A DNA stretch of 64,000 bases from an uncultured Christensenellaceae bacterium (GTDB lineage: Bacteria; Bacillota; Clostridia; Christensenellales; UBA3700), in contig CALWKW010000001.1 of assembly GCA_944381365.1 (NCBI GenBank), positions 467,100 through 531,099 on the forward strand, read 5' to 3'. Below, piece by piece: positions 27,965 through 36,505 of the stretch. Under the pieces are notes generated by a model that did not search any database, had not been told where the DNA came from, and was given only the letters and a program-made list of their open reading frames with translations. Positions within the stretch are counted from its first letter, which is position 1. Each line of letters opens with the position of its first letter. The translations under genes were made by a program, and so were the position numbers.

Positions 27965-29104
27965 TCAGAAAGTCTCTTTGGTTCTGTCCACAAGCACCAT
28001 GGAATCTTTTGACAAATTGAGTCCTTCATACACTTGATTGTAGCAATTTCCTCTCATTGCTTTTATTTGAGCATCACTTGCCCCGCCTGAAGGTGCTAGG
28101 TTGTTGTTTTGGTCATAGAGCAAAACATTGTTGACAACAAACAAGAACACCCAATCTCTTGTGATATTGTGGATATTAAAGTCGCCGTATCTTTCCTTGA
28201 GTCCCTTGCTCTTTACAAAAACGCAATTTTGAGAAAGCTTTTCAAAATCCTTATCGCTTCCGTCATATTTATAATAGTTTGTGGAAGCTATACTCATACC
28301 GCAGTAAATGTCTATTGCGATATCGTTTTTGTCTACGATATACTCTGTCGCATCAGCCAAAAGAGTCTTGGGTTCTCTTCCGTTTATAGGCTCGTTTGAA
28401 TAATCGATTGTCTTATTCTTCAAGCTCTTCCAATCGGAAATAAGTCCTGTCGCTCCTATATAGGGATCGGCAAGCGTAATTCTTGTAGGAACAAGATTTT
28501 TATTGCTGATTACTCCGTCATCTATAAATTTTGTAAGTTGATATGTAGTAGCTATTGCCACCTGTGAGCCGTAGCTGTGTCCCAAAAGTTTGATGCTCTT
28601 GTCATAATCTTCGCCCAAAACGCAACAAAGCTCCTGAGCAAATCTCACGCTCAAAGCATAACCTTTATCAAATCCCACCCAGATATATTCAAACAATCTG
28701 TTGAGAATTCCCGCATATCCAAACCAGCCAAGGCAAGCTACATTATATCCCTGAGATTTGAATTCTTCTGCATAATTGGTAGATGCTATTCCCGTCTTTT
28801 CTATCGTATCCTTGTGTGTGACAAAATCTTCTACAAGTCCGTTTGATGTATTTTTGTCATCAGGTTCCCAGCCGTGAGCAAAGATCAAAGTAGGCTTTGA
28901 CGAATCAAAATATTTTGCGTCAAGACTGTCGCTGCTTCTTACATATTCACCATCAGCATACCAATACACACCATAATCTTTTGAGACATCATACTCAAGC
29001 TCAAAAGGAGAATCGCTTGAATATCCGTTGTTTACGCATGCCGTAAAAACAGATATGCCTACCAGCATAACCACCAATAGCATTGCAACAATAAATTTTT
29101 TCAT
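27965..29104 (-). CDS. Alpha/beta-hydrolase (lipase-like) lipoprotein
   Basis: 379 residues. The signal peptide ends in lipobox VFTAC, so the enzyme should be anchored on the outer membrane face. An oxyanion-region segment, LIFAHGWEPDD (near residue 92), and the nucleophile elbow LLGHSYGSQVA (near residue 175) place it in the alpha/beta-hydrolase fold, close to lipase/esterase groups. Candidate Asp (LADPYIG) and His (FNIHNITRDW) complete the triad. The substrate is unknown. AGGAAG precedes the ATG. It is transcribed alone. Confidence 0.82.
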   Translation of the reverse strand: MKKFIVAMLLVVMLVGISVFTACVNNGYSSDSPFELEYDVSKDYGVYWYADGEYVRSSDSLDAKYFDSSKPTLIFAHGWEPDDKNTSNGLVEDFVTHKDTIEKTGIASTNYAEEFKSQGYNVACLGWFGYAGILNRLFEYIWVGFDKGYALSVRFAQELCCVLGEDYDKSIKLLGHSYGSQVAIATTYQLTKFIDDGVISNKNLVPTRITLADPYIGATGLISDWKSLKNKTIDYSNEPINGREPKTLLADATEYIVDKNDIAIDIYCGMSIASTNYYKYDGSDKDFEKLSQNCVFVKSKGLKERYGDFNIHNITRDWVFLFVVNNVLLYDQNNNLAPSGGASDAQIKAMRGNCYNQVYEGLNLSKDSMVLVDRTKETF

Positions 29105-29135
29105 TTTTACTTCCTGCCTTTTAATATATACATAT

Positions 29136-29164
29136 ATTTTAATATAATATTAATCATTCGTCAA
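29136..29164 (-). promoter_or_regulatory. Promoter of the hydrolase lipoprotein gene
   Basis: TTGACG (29159-29164), a 17-base spacer and TAAAAT (29136-29141). Confidence 0.6.
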
Positions 29165-29273
29165 TATATAGAGTGCTTTTGGAGACAATATCTAATATAT
29201 ACTCCAAATATGTATTAAAATAGTTTTATCTATAAATTGAGGCTAAGTGCCACATTAAAATTTTACAGGTAAA

Positions 29274-29310
29274 CAAAAAAGAGAGGTCAAAGGACCTCTC
29301 TTTTGTTTTT
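29274..29310 (-). terminator. Terminator after the 972-residue lipoprotein
   Basis: GAGAGGTC (29281-29288) pairs with GACCTCTC (29293-29300), with A and T runs on either side. Confidence 0.85.
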
Positions 29311-29324
29311 AATTTTTACTTTGA

Positions 29325-32243
29325 TTATTTGATGATTTCAAACTTAACCAAAGCACCGCCATCTACTGCTGCGTTTGCACAGCTGTAAGAGTAATTAGCA
29401 TTGCCATCGATTTCGATTGTCACATTTGCGATATCGAATTTAGATACTGCATTGATTTCTACATTTGCATTTCCGCCGTTTGCAGCATTGCCGTCAGCTA
29501 CAATGCTCATAATTCTGATGTTTACAAAAGCATTGAGGCTTGTATATGTCATTGATATCTTGCCGTTTACATTTACATTGCTTACTGTACCATTGCCGAG
29601 GTTCTTACCTACAACACCTGCTACATAGTAATCTTTGCCTGTCTTTGCAGAGATAACTGCATTTACATTACCATTCAATGTGAGGTTCTTGATTTCGCCT
29701 CTGTTGATAGCAATGAATGCTGTGCTGTTGTCGCTCATACCTTCTATTGTATAGTTGGAGATAGCGAAGTTCTGACCATCGAGGTTGCCTGCAAAGCTTG
29801 CTACGGGAGCGATAACCGCACCACCCATATCGATATCATTTGTAAGAATAAAGTTCATACCTGCAAAGTTCTTGCCGGCTTGAGATTGAGCTACCAAATC
29901 CTTGATCTGATCAGCTGTAAATACTTCATACTTCTCGCCGTACTTGAATCCGTCAAAAGCAGCTACACCGCTTACATTGATATTGAGTTTTGCTTCAGCA
30001 CTACCTACATTGATAGTAACGATATTCTGTCCTGCATTCATATCAGCGAGTGTCTTATAAGGGATTGTAACCTTAAGCATACCGCTTACCAAAGATATGA
30101 TAGCATCCTTAGCGTCAACGCTTACTTCGTCTGCACTTGTCAATTTCTCAACTTGTGTACCTTCTACTGTAACAACAATATCGCTCTTTCTATCTTCGCC
30201 TGCCTTGTCATAATTGAAGTCAGATTGACTCAAAACGAGACTGCCGTCATACTTGATTGTCACAGGAACAGCGATTACGCCATAGCTTGTAGGATATTCC
30301 AATTCGATTTGGTCATCGATCTTGCAAACCTTATTGAATATTGTCACAACACCGTTTTCAACTTTATAAAGACCTTGAGGATCTACATAAGCATTTGCGT
30401 CATCCATAGATACTACTGTATCAACATTGCACATACCCTTGAGGTCATAAGCGGTAGCATTGAATTCGGGAAGTTCTGTCTCGAGAGCTGTGAGCTCGAA
30501 TTCACCGCCTTCGATTGCTGTGACAACAGTGGGTTCGCCAGCTGAATACAATACGATTTCGTCATTTGCGATATCGATATTCTTATTTATATTTGCGATG
30601 CTGCCGATAGAGATAGCAACTGCCAAATCTACATCATAGTAGAAACCGCCTTCGAAGTAGATAGCACCTGATACTGCTACATCTTCGATATTCTCAACGC
30701 CAACGAGGTTGCCTGTTGTAGCATAGCCGTACAAGCCGTTGAAATTACCGAGTTCTGCCTGAATACCCAAAGATACAACACCTGCGAGGATATCCAAAGA
30801 CAAGGAGTTCTTAAGACCTACCTTAACTTTTGCACTACCTTCGATATCGATATTTACATTCTTAAGACCAGAGCCTTCAAGCTCTTCTGCATAAGTAGAA
30901 ACACCGTTTTCCTTATCGTATGTAGCACCAATCATATAATTGAAGTCTGCATTTGCTGTGATGCCGAGTCTGCCTGCGAAAGTAAACTTGAATACCAAAT
31001 CACATTGATATCTTACGGATACAGCACCGTTGCCTACGGGGATAACCCATGTAAACATAGGAACAGCTACACCGCCTTCGCTAGCACCGTCACCTGCGTT
31101 TGCTTCTTCTTGCATCTGAACAGTCTTTTCAATCAAATCTGTGAGATTTGTGATGCTTGAATAGTCATAACCGCCTTTGATTGTGACGCTTGTATTGATT
31201 ACATTATATACATTAGCGATTACGCCGCAATCTACTGCGTTGCCATCCATATCTGCATTGATGATTGCGTCAGCACTCATAATAGCTTCGATATTTACAA
31301 TAAGATCTGTGGAGAAAGAATCAATCTTAACAACACCGGGGATTGTCATTGTGATAGCAACCTTAATAGAGCCGTCTTCCAATCTCTCGGGATTTACTGA
31401 AAATTCAGGAGCAGAGCCGAATACAGAAACAGCTGCCATAGCAAGGTCGCTTTCGCCCAAAGCTTCTTCAGTATTTTCTGTATCGAATTCTACATTGCTC
31501 TCTTCGTCAAGTTCTTTTGTCTCTTTTACTTCAAATTCTTTATAAACTTCATTGATTTGAGGCTTAATGTAATTTACAAACATTGAAGAATTTGTAGAAT
31601 TTGTAGCATTCTCAACTTTATAAGCTTCTACAAGACTGCTTTCTTTATCCTTGATAAGGATAATGTCGTCCTTAGCTACGGAAGCACCGTTTGTCTGCAA
31701 AACCATAGTACCGAAAACTTCGTTTGTACTTGAATTATTTCTTGTACCAAAAGTTTCTGTCTTGTTCAATACTCTGGTAGAATCAAACTCGATAAGACCG
31801 TCAACATATTGAATGCCCTTCAATGAATCTTGAGTAATAGTAAAAAGAATGCTCTTTACTTTGCTGTCATAGCCACTGAAAGACAAAGACTTGTCAATGG
31901 TAATCTTGTAAATAGCACCCATTGTGTAGTAACCATTGGGAGGGTAAACAGTAAACACATTTTTACCATCGACATTATCAGCCTTGGCAATCGTAACATT
32001 TACTTTTTCCTCAGATACAACAGCTACGACATTGACTTTATCGTCAATATAACTTACACCTTCATCTGCCAAAATCGTAAATATCTGACCTTTATCTGCA
32101 TTATTTAACGATATTGTAGTGGTGTTTTGGTCGCCGATTGATACACTGCCCGTGTTGTTTTTAGAACAACCTGCAGCCATAGCCATAACCATAGCGACAA
32201 CAAGAATAATGCAAACAAAAATCAATGCTTTATTCTTTCTCAT
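29325..32243 (-). CDS. Large surface lipoprotein with GLUG-like beta-helix repeats
   Basis: 972 residues, not recognised as an enzyme. The signal peptide ends in a lipobox AMAAGC. The sequence is beta-rich and low in Cys, with an acidic stretch (ETKELDEESNVEFDTENTEE) near residues 237-256. The C-terminal third contains GLUG-like turns such as AGNLDGQNFAISNYTI, NRGEIKNLTLNGNVNA and VAGVVGKNLGNGTVSNVNV, which form a short right-handed beta-helix typical of surface adhesins and glycan-associated proteins. A strong GGGAGG site precedes the ATG. It is likely abundant and extracellular; the role is unknown. Confidence 0.8.
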   Translation of the reverse strand: MRKNKALIFVCIILVVAMVMAMAAGCSKNNTGSVSIGDQNTTTISLNNADKGQIFTILADEGVSYIDDKVNVVAVVSEEKVNVTIAKADNVDGKNVFTVYPPNGYYTMGAIYKITIDKSLSFSGYDSKVKSILFTITQDSLKGIQYVDGLIEFDSTRVLNKTETFGTRNNSSTNEVFGTMVLQTNGASVAKDDIILIKDKESSLVEAYKVENATNSTNSSMFVNYIKPQINEVYKEFEVKETKELDEESNVEFDTENTEEALGESDLAMAAVSVFGSAPEFSVNPERLEDGSIKVAITMTIPGVVKIDSFSTDLIVNIEAIMSADAIINADMDGNAVDCGVIANVYNVINTSVTIKGGYDYSSITNLTDLIEKTVQMQEEANAGDGASEGGVAVPMFTWVIPVGNGAVSVRYQCDLVFKFTFAGRLGITANADFNYMIGATYDKENGVSTYAEELEGSGLKNVNIDIEGSAKVKVGLKNSLSLDILAGVVSLGIQAELGNFNGLYGYATTGNLVGVENIEDVAVSGAIYFEGGFYYDVDLAVAISIGSIANINKNIDIANDEIVLYSAGEPTVVTAIEGGEFELTALETELPEFNATAYDLKGMCNVDTVVSMDDANAYVDPQGLYKVENGVVTIFNKVCKIDDQIELEYPTSYGVIAVPVTIKYDGSLVLSQSDFNYDKAGEDRKSDIVVTVEGTQVEKLTSADEVSVDAKDAIISLVSGMLKVTIPYKTLADMNAGQNIVTINVGSAEAKLNINVSGVAAFDGFKYGEKYEVFTADQIKDLVAQSQAGKNFAGMNFILTNDIDMGGAVIAPVASFAGNLDGQNFAISNYTIEGMSDNSTAFIAINRGEIKNLTLNGNVNAVISAKTGKDYYVAGVVGKNLGNGTVSNVNVNGKISMTYTSLNAFVNIRIMSIVADGNAANGGNANVEINAVSKFDIANVTIEIDGNANYSYSCANAAVDGGALVKFEIIK

Positions 32244-32265
32244 AAATAATTCCTCCCTCTTAAAT

Positions 32266-32324
32266 TTTTAGTAGATTACTAAAATTTACAAAGTAATTCT
32301 ATAATATTTTAAGAGGGATTTCAA
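32266..32324 (-). promoter_or_regulatory. Promoter and palindrome of the 972-residue lipoprotein gene
   Basis: TTGAAA, a 17-base spacer and TAGAAT (-10 at 32296-32301). A palindrome, TTTTAGTA, GAT, TACTAAAA (32266-32284), falls just after the expected start point. It may be an operator or an mRNA 5' hairpin. Confidence 0.5.
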
Positions 32325-32387
32325 TAGCAGTTGAAAAGTTTTATTAAAAGTTTATTAAAATTCCCAAAAAATTTTTTAATATAGCAA

Positions 32388-33680
32388 TTAAATTTCTAAA
32401 CTTTTTATCAATATTGTTAAATCATTAACAAACTTTTTAATTTTATTTTCATCTTTATATTCAATCGTTATTCTCAATTTATTTTCTGTGCCTGAAGGTC
32501 TTACGAGTATTCTGCCTTCGTCTTTCATGTACTCTTTTATATCATTTATGGCACTGAGAAGAGTTTTGTCTTTTGCCACTTTTTCTTTATTATTCACTTT
32601 TACGGATTGAGTAATTTGAGGCATCAACTGAGCTTTTGCCAACACGGATAAAGGTTTTTTGCTTTCTTTTACAATCTTTGAGATTACCACGGCAGTCTGA
32701 ACTCCGTCCCCTGTGGTACTCTCTGAAAGAATAAGTGTATGTCCCGAACCTTCTCCGCCGAGAACTCCCCCTTTTGCCAAAAGATTTCTCAGCACATACT
32801 TATCCCCAACATCTGCTCTATCAAAGGATATACCGCAGTTTTTCAACTCTCTTTCTATTCCTATATTCGTCATCAAAGTACCTGTAATAAGATTGTTTTT
32901 GAGCATTCCATTGGTTTTGAGATACTTTCCTATTACCAAAAGGTTTCTGTCGCCGTCTACGATATCGCCATTTTCGTCAAGAGCTATGAGCCTGTCACCG
33001 TCTCCGTCAAAACTGAAAGTCAAATCAAATTCTTTTGCCCTTTGGCAGAGATTTTCTGCAAATACAGCCCCGCAATCCTTGTTTATGATATTTCCGTCAA
33101 GACTATCGTTGACTACACTCACATTTGCTCCCAATCTTTTGAATATCTCGGGTGCTACTTTTGAGGTGGCTCCGTTTGAGCAATCGAGCAAAATTTTCAT
33201 ACCTTGAAGGTTGACACCTTTTTCTGTCAAAAAATCTATATATTCTTTTTCGCCTTCCTTATAAGGTATTATGCTTCCGCCGTCTTTGATCACGACATCT
33301 TTTTGGATATTGTCTTCTATCTCATGCTCGCACTCTTCGCTGATTTTGTATCCATTGGCATCGAATACTTTTATACCGTTGTACTCGGGAGGATTGTGAG
33401 ACGCACTTATTACGATACCGAAATCGCAATTATGCTTTTTGACAAGAAAGGCAATTCCTGCGGTAGGCATAAGCATACAATCCATTATTTGACCGCCTGC
33501 ATCCATAAAGCCTTTGCACAAAGATCCAGCAAGATCTTCTCCCGAAACTCTCGTATCTCTGCCTATGACTGCTTTTGCGTTTTTGACAAGTCTTGCGATT
33601 GCATTACCTGCTCTGTAAGCAAAATCCACGCTCAATTCTTCATAAGCTATACCTCTAATACCGTCTGTACCGAATTTCAT
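32388..33680 (-). CDS. glmM: Phosphoglucosamine mutase
   Basis: 430 residues. It interconverts glucosamine-6-phosphate and glucosamine-1-phosphate for cell-wall UDP-GlcNAc. Visible are FGTDGIRG at the N-terminus, the phosphoserine loop ISASHNPPEYNGIK near residues 88-101, the metal-binding DGDGDRL near residue 225, and the C-terminal phosphate-binding VRPSGTENKLR. It lies seven bases after the gene for the next enzyme in the pathway (GlmU acetyltransferase half), so the pair forms a two-gene operon. Confidence 0.95.
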   Translation of the reverse strand: MKFGTDGIRGIAYEELSVDFAYRAGNAIARLVKNAKAVIGRDTRVSGEDLAGSLCKGFMDAGGQIMDCMLMPTAGIAFLVKKHNCDFGIVISASHNPPEYNGIKVFDANGYKISEECEHEIEDNIQKDVVIKDGGSIIPYKEGEKEYIDFLTEKGVNLQGMKILLDCSNGATSKVAPEIFKRLGANVSVVNDSLDGNIINKDCGAVFAENLCQRAKEFDLTFSFDGDGDRLIALDENGDIVDGDRNLLVIGKYLKTNGMLKNNLITGTLMTNIGIERELKNCGISFDRADVGDKYVLRNLLAKGGVLGGEGSGHTLILSESTTGDGVQTAVVISKIVKESKKPLSVLAKAQLMPQITQSVKVNNKEKVAKDKTLLSAINDIKEYMKDEGRILVRPSGTENKLRITIEYKDENKIKKFVNDLTILIKSLEI

Positions 33681-33687
33681 ATCTACC

Positions 33688-34293
33688 TCAATCCCTGTAT
33701 TTTCTCGATTCTTTGATAATCTGTCTTGATCTTCCGATTACAAAACTGTCGCTCGGAGTTTCGTCCGTAACCGTAGTGCCTGCCGCAATATAACTTCCTT
33801 CTCTCAATGTTACAGGAGCAATTATATTACAATTTGAGCCGATAAAGCAATTATCCTCAACCGTACTTCTGTGTTTTTTCTTGCCGTCATAATTGACAAA
33901 TATTACTCCGCAGCCCACATTACATTTTTCACCAATCGTCACATCGCCCATATATGCAAGATGTGAAGCCTTTGAATAATCGCCCAAAATGGCATTTTTT
34001 ATTTCTACAAAATCGCCTACTCGACAATTATTTCCTACGCAAGCACCTTTTCTGAGATAAGCAAAAGGACCAATCGTGGTATTGTCGCCCACTCTCGCCT
34101 CTTCCATCACGGTAGCCGTAACCTTTGTATTTTCGCCAATAATGCTGTCAGTGATGATACAGTTTGGCATAATCGTAGTTCCGCTTCCGATAATCGTATT
34201 TCCTATAATGTTGTTGTTGGGATAAATTACCACATCTTCGGCAATAATTGCCTCGGGGGAAATATAAGTTGTATTTTTATCGATTAAAATCAT
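33688..34293 (-). CDS. Stand-alone GlmU-type glucosamine-1-phosphate acetyltransferase
   Basis: 201 residues that correspond to the C-terminal left-handed beta-helix half of GlmU; the N-terminal uridylyltransferase half is absent and the frame opens with its own AAGGAGG site. Acceptor and acetyl-CoA residues of GlmU can be matched: Arg in YLRKG, Lys in VEIKNA, His and Tyr in ASHLAYMGD, Asn in CNVGCG, NYDGKKKH, and the final VIGRSRQ. The product would be GlcNAc-1-phosphate. The next step, uridylylation, must be encoded elsewhere. Its transcript begins about 130 bases upstream and carries a long stem-loop next to the ribosome binding site. Confidence 0.85.
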   Translation of the reverse strand: MILIDKNTTYISPEAIIAEDVVIYPNNNIIGNTIIGSGTTIMPNCIITDSIIGENTKVTATVMEEARVGDNTTIGPFAYLRKGACVGNNCRVGDFVEIKNAILGDYSKASHLAYMGDVTIGEKCNVGCGVIFVNYDGKKKHRSTVEDNCFIGSNCNIIAPVTLREGSYIAAGTTVTDETPSDSFVIGRSRQIIKESRKYRD

Positions 34294-34305
34294 AGAGCCT
34301 CCTTA

Positions 34306-34378
34306 ATACAAATAAGCAATATATAATATGCTGAATGAAAAGCCACAGTTACTTACTAGCAATCAAGCTTATTTGTAT
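34306..34378 (-). ncRNA. Structured leader of the GlmU-half/glmM operon
   Basis: A perfect 12-bp stem, ATACAAATAAGC/GCTTATTTGTAT, encloses 49 bases and ends one base from the AAGGAGG of the gene. It sits in a leader of about 130 bases. No known riboswitch class was recognised by eye. It is a candidate cis-regulatory RNA. Confidence 0.45.
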
Positions 34379-34433
34379 GCAAATCCTGTTTTTATATACC
34401 GATTAGTATTGATAAATAATAAATACATATATA

Positions 34434-34462
34434 ATTATATAAAGTAAAAAATTGAATTTCAA
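34434..34462 (-). promoter_or_regulatory. Promoter of the GlmU-half/glmM operon
   Basis: TTGAAA (34457-34462), a 17-base spacer and TATAAT (34434-34439). The remaining bases 34463-34599 are plain AT-rich sequence. Confidence 0.65.
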
Positions 34463-34599
34463 TAGATTGTTATAATTTATTAATATTTTTTTATAATATA
34501 TTAAAGTTTAAATTTGTGAAAAATACATGAAATTTATAATATATCAAACAATTTTAAAAGAGCACCAGCAAATGTATATTAGTTTTTATAATAAATAAA

Positions 34600-34645
34600 A
34601 CAACAAAGACAGAGAAAATTCTTGCGATTCTTCTCTGTCTTTTAT
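34600..34645 (-). terminator. Terminator after the flavin reductase gene
   Basis: An 11-bp stem AAGACAGAGAA/TTCTCTGTCTT followed on the minus strand by a T-rich run. Confidence 0.8.
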
Positions 34646-34685
34646 CTTTATTTTTTGATATATTATAAATTTTTGGTTTTTGAAA

Positions 34686-35183
34686 TTAGTCTTTAATTAA
34701 AATTTTCTCTATTTCCACAATATACATCTCATGAAAATCATTTGCAGGATAATACTGATTGATGAGGTTTTTATCCAAAAAGCTGCTTGCGTCCAAATAC
34801 TGATTATAAAGTTTTTTGCACACAAAAGTCATGCTTGCTTCTTCAAATACGGGAGCTTTATCTTTTATCACACTAAGCCCTGCTTTTTGTATCTTATCTT
34901 CGTTCGCCCCCGAAGCCTTGCCCATATATGCGAGCATGCTTTTGTAATTCTCGTCAAAAAAGCTAAGAGAAAGATATTCTGACTTGTCAATGAGTTTTTT
35001 GGTAAATCTTTGAGGACGAATAAAGACAAAAGCCACATTCTTGTTCCACATTATGCCGAGTCCGCCCCAAGACGCTGTCATGGCATTGACTTTGCCATCA
35101 TTCTCCGCTCCTACCAACATCCATTGTTTTCCGATAGCTTCAAATACATTCTTATCTATTTTTTCAGCCGATATTTCTCTCAT
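34686..35183 (-). CDS. Flavin reductase-like FMN-binding protein
   Basis: 165 residues. The segment NAMTASWGGLGIMWNKNVAF near residues 33-52 and FIRPQRFTKKLID resemble the split-barrel flavin reductase family (DIM6/NTAB type), which binds FMN and passes electrons from NAD(P)H. It is seven bases downstream of the DAHP synthase gene and shares its transcript and terminator. No functional reason for that pairing is evident from sequence. Confidence 0.85.
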   Translation of the reverse strand: MREISAEKIDKNVFEAIGKQWMLVGAENDGKVNAMTASWGGLGIMWNKNVAFVFIRPQRFTKKLIDKSEYLSLSFFDENYKSMLAYMGKASGANEDKIQKAGLSVIKDKAPVFEEASMTFVCKKLYNQYLDASSFLDKNLINQYYPANDFHEMYIVEIEKILIKD

Positions 35184-35190
35184 TCTTACC

Positions 35191-36219
35191 TCACAATCTT
35201 TCTGCTATGTCGTATATCAATCTCTCTGTCTTTTCCCATCCCAGACATGAGTCGGTCACTGATTTTCCATAGACATTTTCAGTTATTTTCTGATTGCCGT
35301 CTTCGATATATGACTCTATCAACAATCCTTTTACTATCTTCTTGATTGTATCGCTGTAATTCATATTGTTGATAATTTCGTGTGCTATTCTTATCTGCTC
35401 GATATAATATTTGTTTGAATTAGAGTGATTTGTATCTATTATGACAGCAGGATTTTTAAGTCCTTGAGCCTCATACATGGCACTGAATTTCATTATATCT
35501 TCATAGTGATAATTCTGATGATTGTTGCCATATACATCTACGCTTCCTCTCAAAATCGCATGAGCATATGGATTTCCGTTTGTCTTTACCTGATAATCGA
35601 GATATTTGAATTCATTGGGAATTTGAGCGGCATAGATTGAATTCAAAGTCACGCTCATGCTTCCGTTCATAGGATTTTTTATTCCCACAGGCACATCGAC
35701 ACCGCTTGCCACAAGTCTGTGTTGTTGGTTTTCAGAAGATCTTGCTCCGACTGCCACATAAGTGAGCAAATCGTCTAGATAATGATAGTTGTCGGGATAA
35801 AGCATTTCGTCTGCCGCACTGAGTCCGCTTTCGCTTATCGCTCTTATGTGCATATCTCTTATAGCCATAATGCCCGCCAAAATATCCGTCACATTTTTAT
35901 GAGGGTCGGGATTGTGCAAAATACCCTTATAGCCTTCTCCTCTCGTACGAGGCTTGTTGGTATAGATTCTAGGAACGATAAAGATTTTGTCTTTTACTTT
36001 GTCAGCTACCTTAGCAAGACGGGAAACATAGTCGCATACCGCCTCTTCGTTATCGGCAGAACAAGGTCCGACAATAATCATCATTCTCTTGTCTTCGCCT
36101 GCAATAATTTTTTTGGCTGTCTCATCTCTGTCGTTTTTTACTTTCTGATACTCTGGAGAAAGATGGCACAAACTTTTTACTTCTTCTTCACTGAGTATTT
36201 TTTTCACTTTTTCAAACAT
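35191..36219 (-). CDS. aroF: 3-deoxy-7-phosphoheptulonate synthase, AroFGH type
   Basis: 342 residues from the ATG at 36219; an upstream GTG belongs to the AAGGTG ribosome binding site. It condenses PEP and erythrose-4-phosphate, the first step of aromatic amino-acid synthesis. Matches include IIVGPCSAD near residue 50, PRIYTNKPRTRGEGYKG, VGARSSENQQHR, GIKNPMNGS and IDTNHSNSNK. The AroFGH class is usually feedback-inhibited by an aromatic amino acid; which one cannot be told here, and the symbol is a class assignment. Confidence 0.93.
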   Translation of the reverse strand: MFEKVKKILSEEEVKSLCHLSPEYQKVKNDRDETAKKIIAGEDKRMMIIVGPCSADNEEAVCDYVSRLAKVADKVKDKIFIVPRIYTNKPRTRGEGYKGILHNPDPHKNVTDILAGIMAIRDMHIRAISESGLSAADEMLYPDNYHYLDDLLTYVAVGARSSENQQHRLVASGVDVPVGIKNPMNGSMSVTLNSIYAAQIPNEFKYLDYQVKTNGNPYAHAILRGSVDVYGNNHQNYHYEDIMKFSAMYEAQGLKNPAVIIDTNHSNSNKYYIEQIRIAHEIINNMNYSDTIKKIVKGLLIESYIEDGNQKITENVYGKSVTDSCLGWEKTERLIYDIAERL

Positions 36220-36248
36220 TGTCTTCACCTTTTTAAAAAACTAGATAT

Positions 36249-36277
36249 ATTATATTACAAATATTTTATTAAGCCAA
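36249..36277 (-). promoter_or_regulatory. Promoter of the DAHP synthase-flavin reductase operon
   Basis: TTGGCT (36272-36277), a 17-base spacer and TATAAT (36249-36254). Confidence 0.6.
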
Positions 36278-36307
36278 CTATTTTGAGCAGCAAACACACA
36301 AATCAAA

Positions 36308-36505
36308 TTATTCTGCTTCGTATCCTTCGTCTTTTATAGCTTGTTTTATCTTCTCAAGGGATATTTTGCTTTCGTCAAAACTTATGTCTACGCATTTTGC
36401 CAGATGATCAGCTTTTACGCTCTTTACTCCGTCAAGCTGAGATAAAACTTTGTTTATTCTGTTTTCGCAATGACTGCACATCATGCCTTCCACTTTGATT
36501 TTCAT
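36308..36505 (-). CDS. copZ: CopZ-type copper chaperone, internal in-frame start inside copA
   Basis: 65 residues, exactly the size of CopZ, with the Cu(I) site GMMCSHC near residues 7-13. The ATG at 36505 is preceded by AAAGGAG at the right distance. That stretch, read as part of copA, gives the nonsense-looking linker IIIQRSDIN. The simplest reading is a former separate copZ gene whose upstream stop was lost, or an arrangement that makes both the fusion and the free chaperone. Confidence 0.7.
   Translation of the reverse strand: MKIKVEGMMCSHCENRINKVLSQLDGVKSVKADHLAKCVDISFDESKISLEKIKQAIKDEGYEAE

Noticed and set aside
34306..34378. The GlmU-half leader as a glmS ribozyme
   Set aside because: The conserved glmS ribozyme core is not recognisable, the gene downstream is not glmS, and the element is a single long stem.
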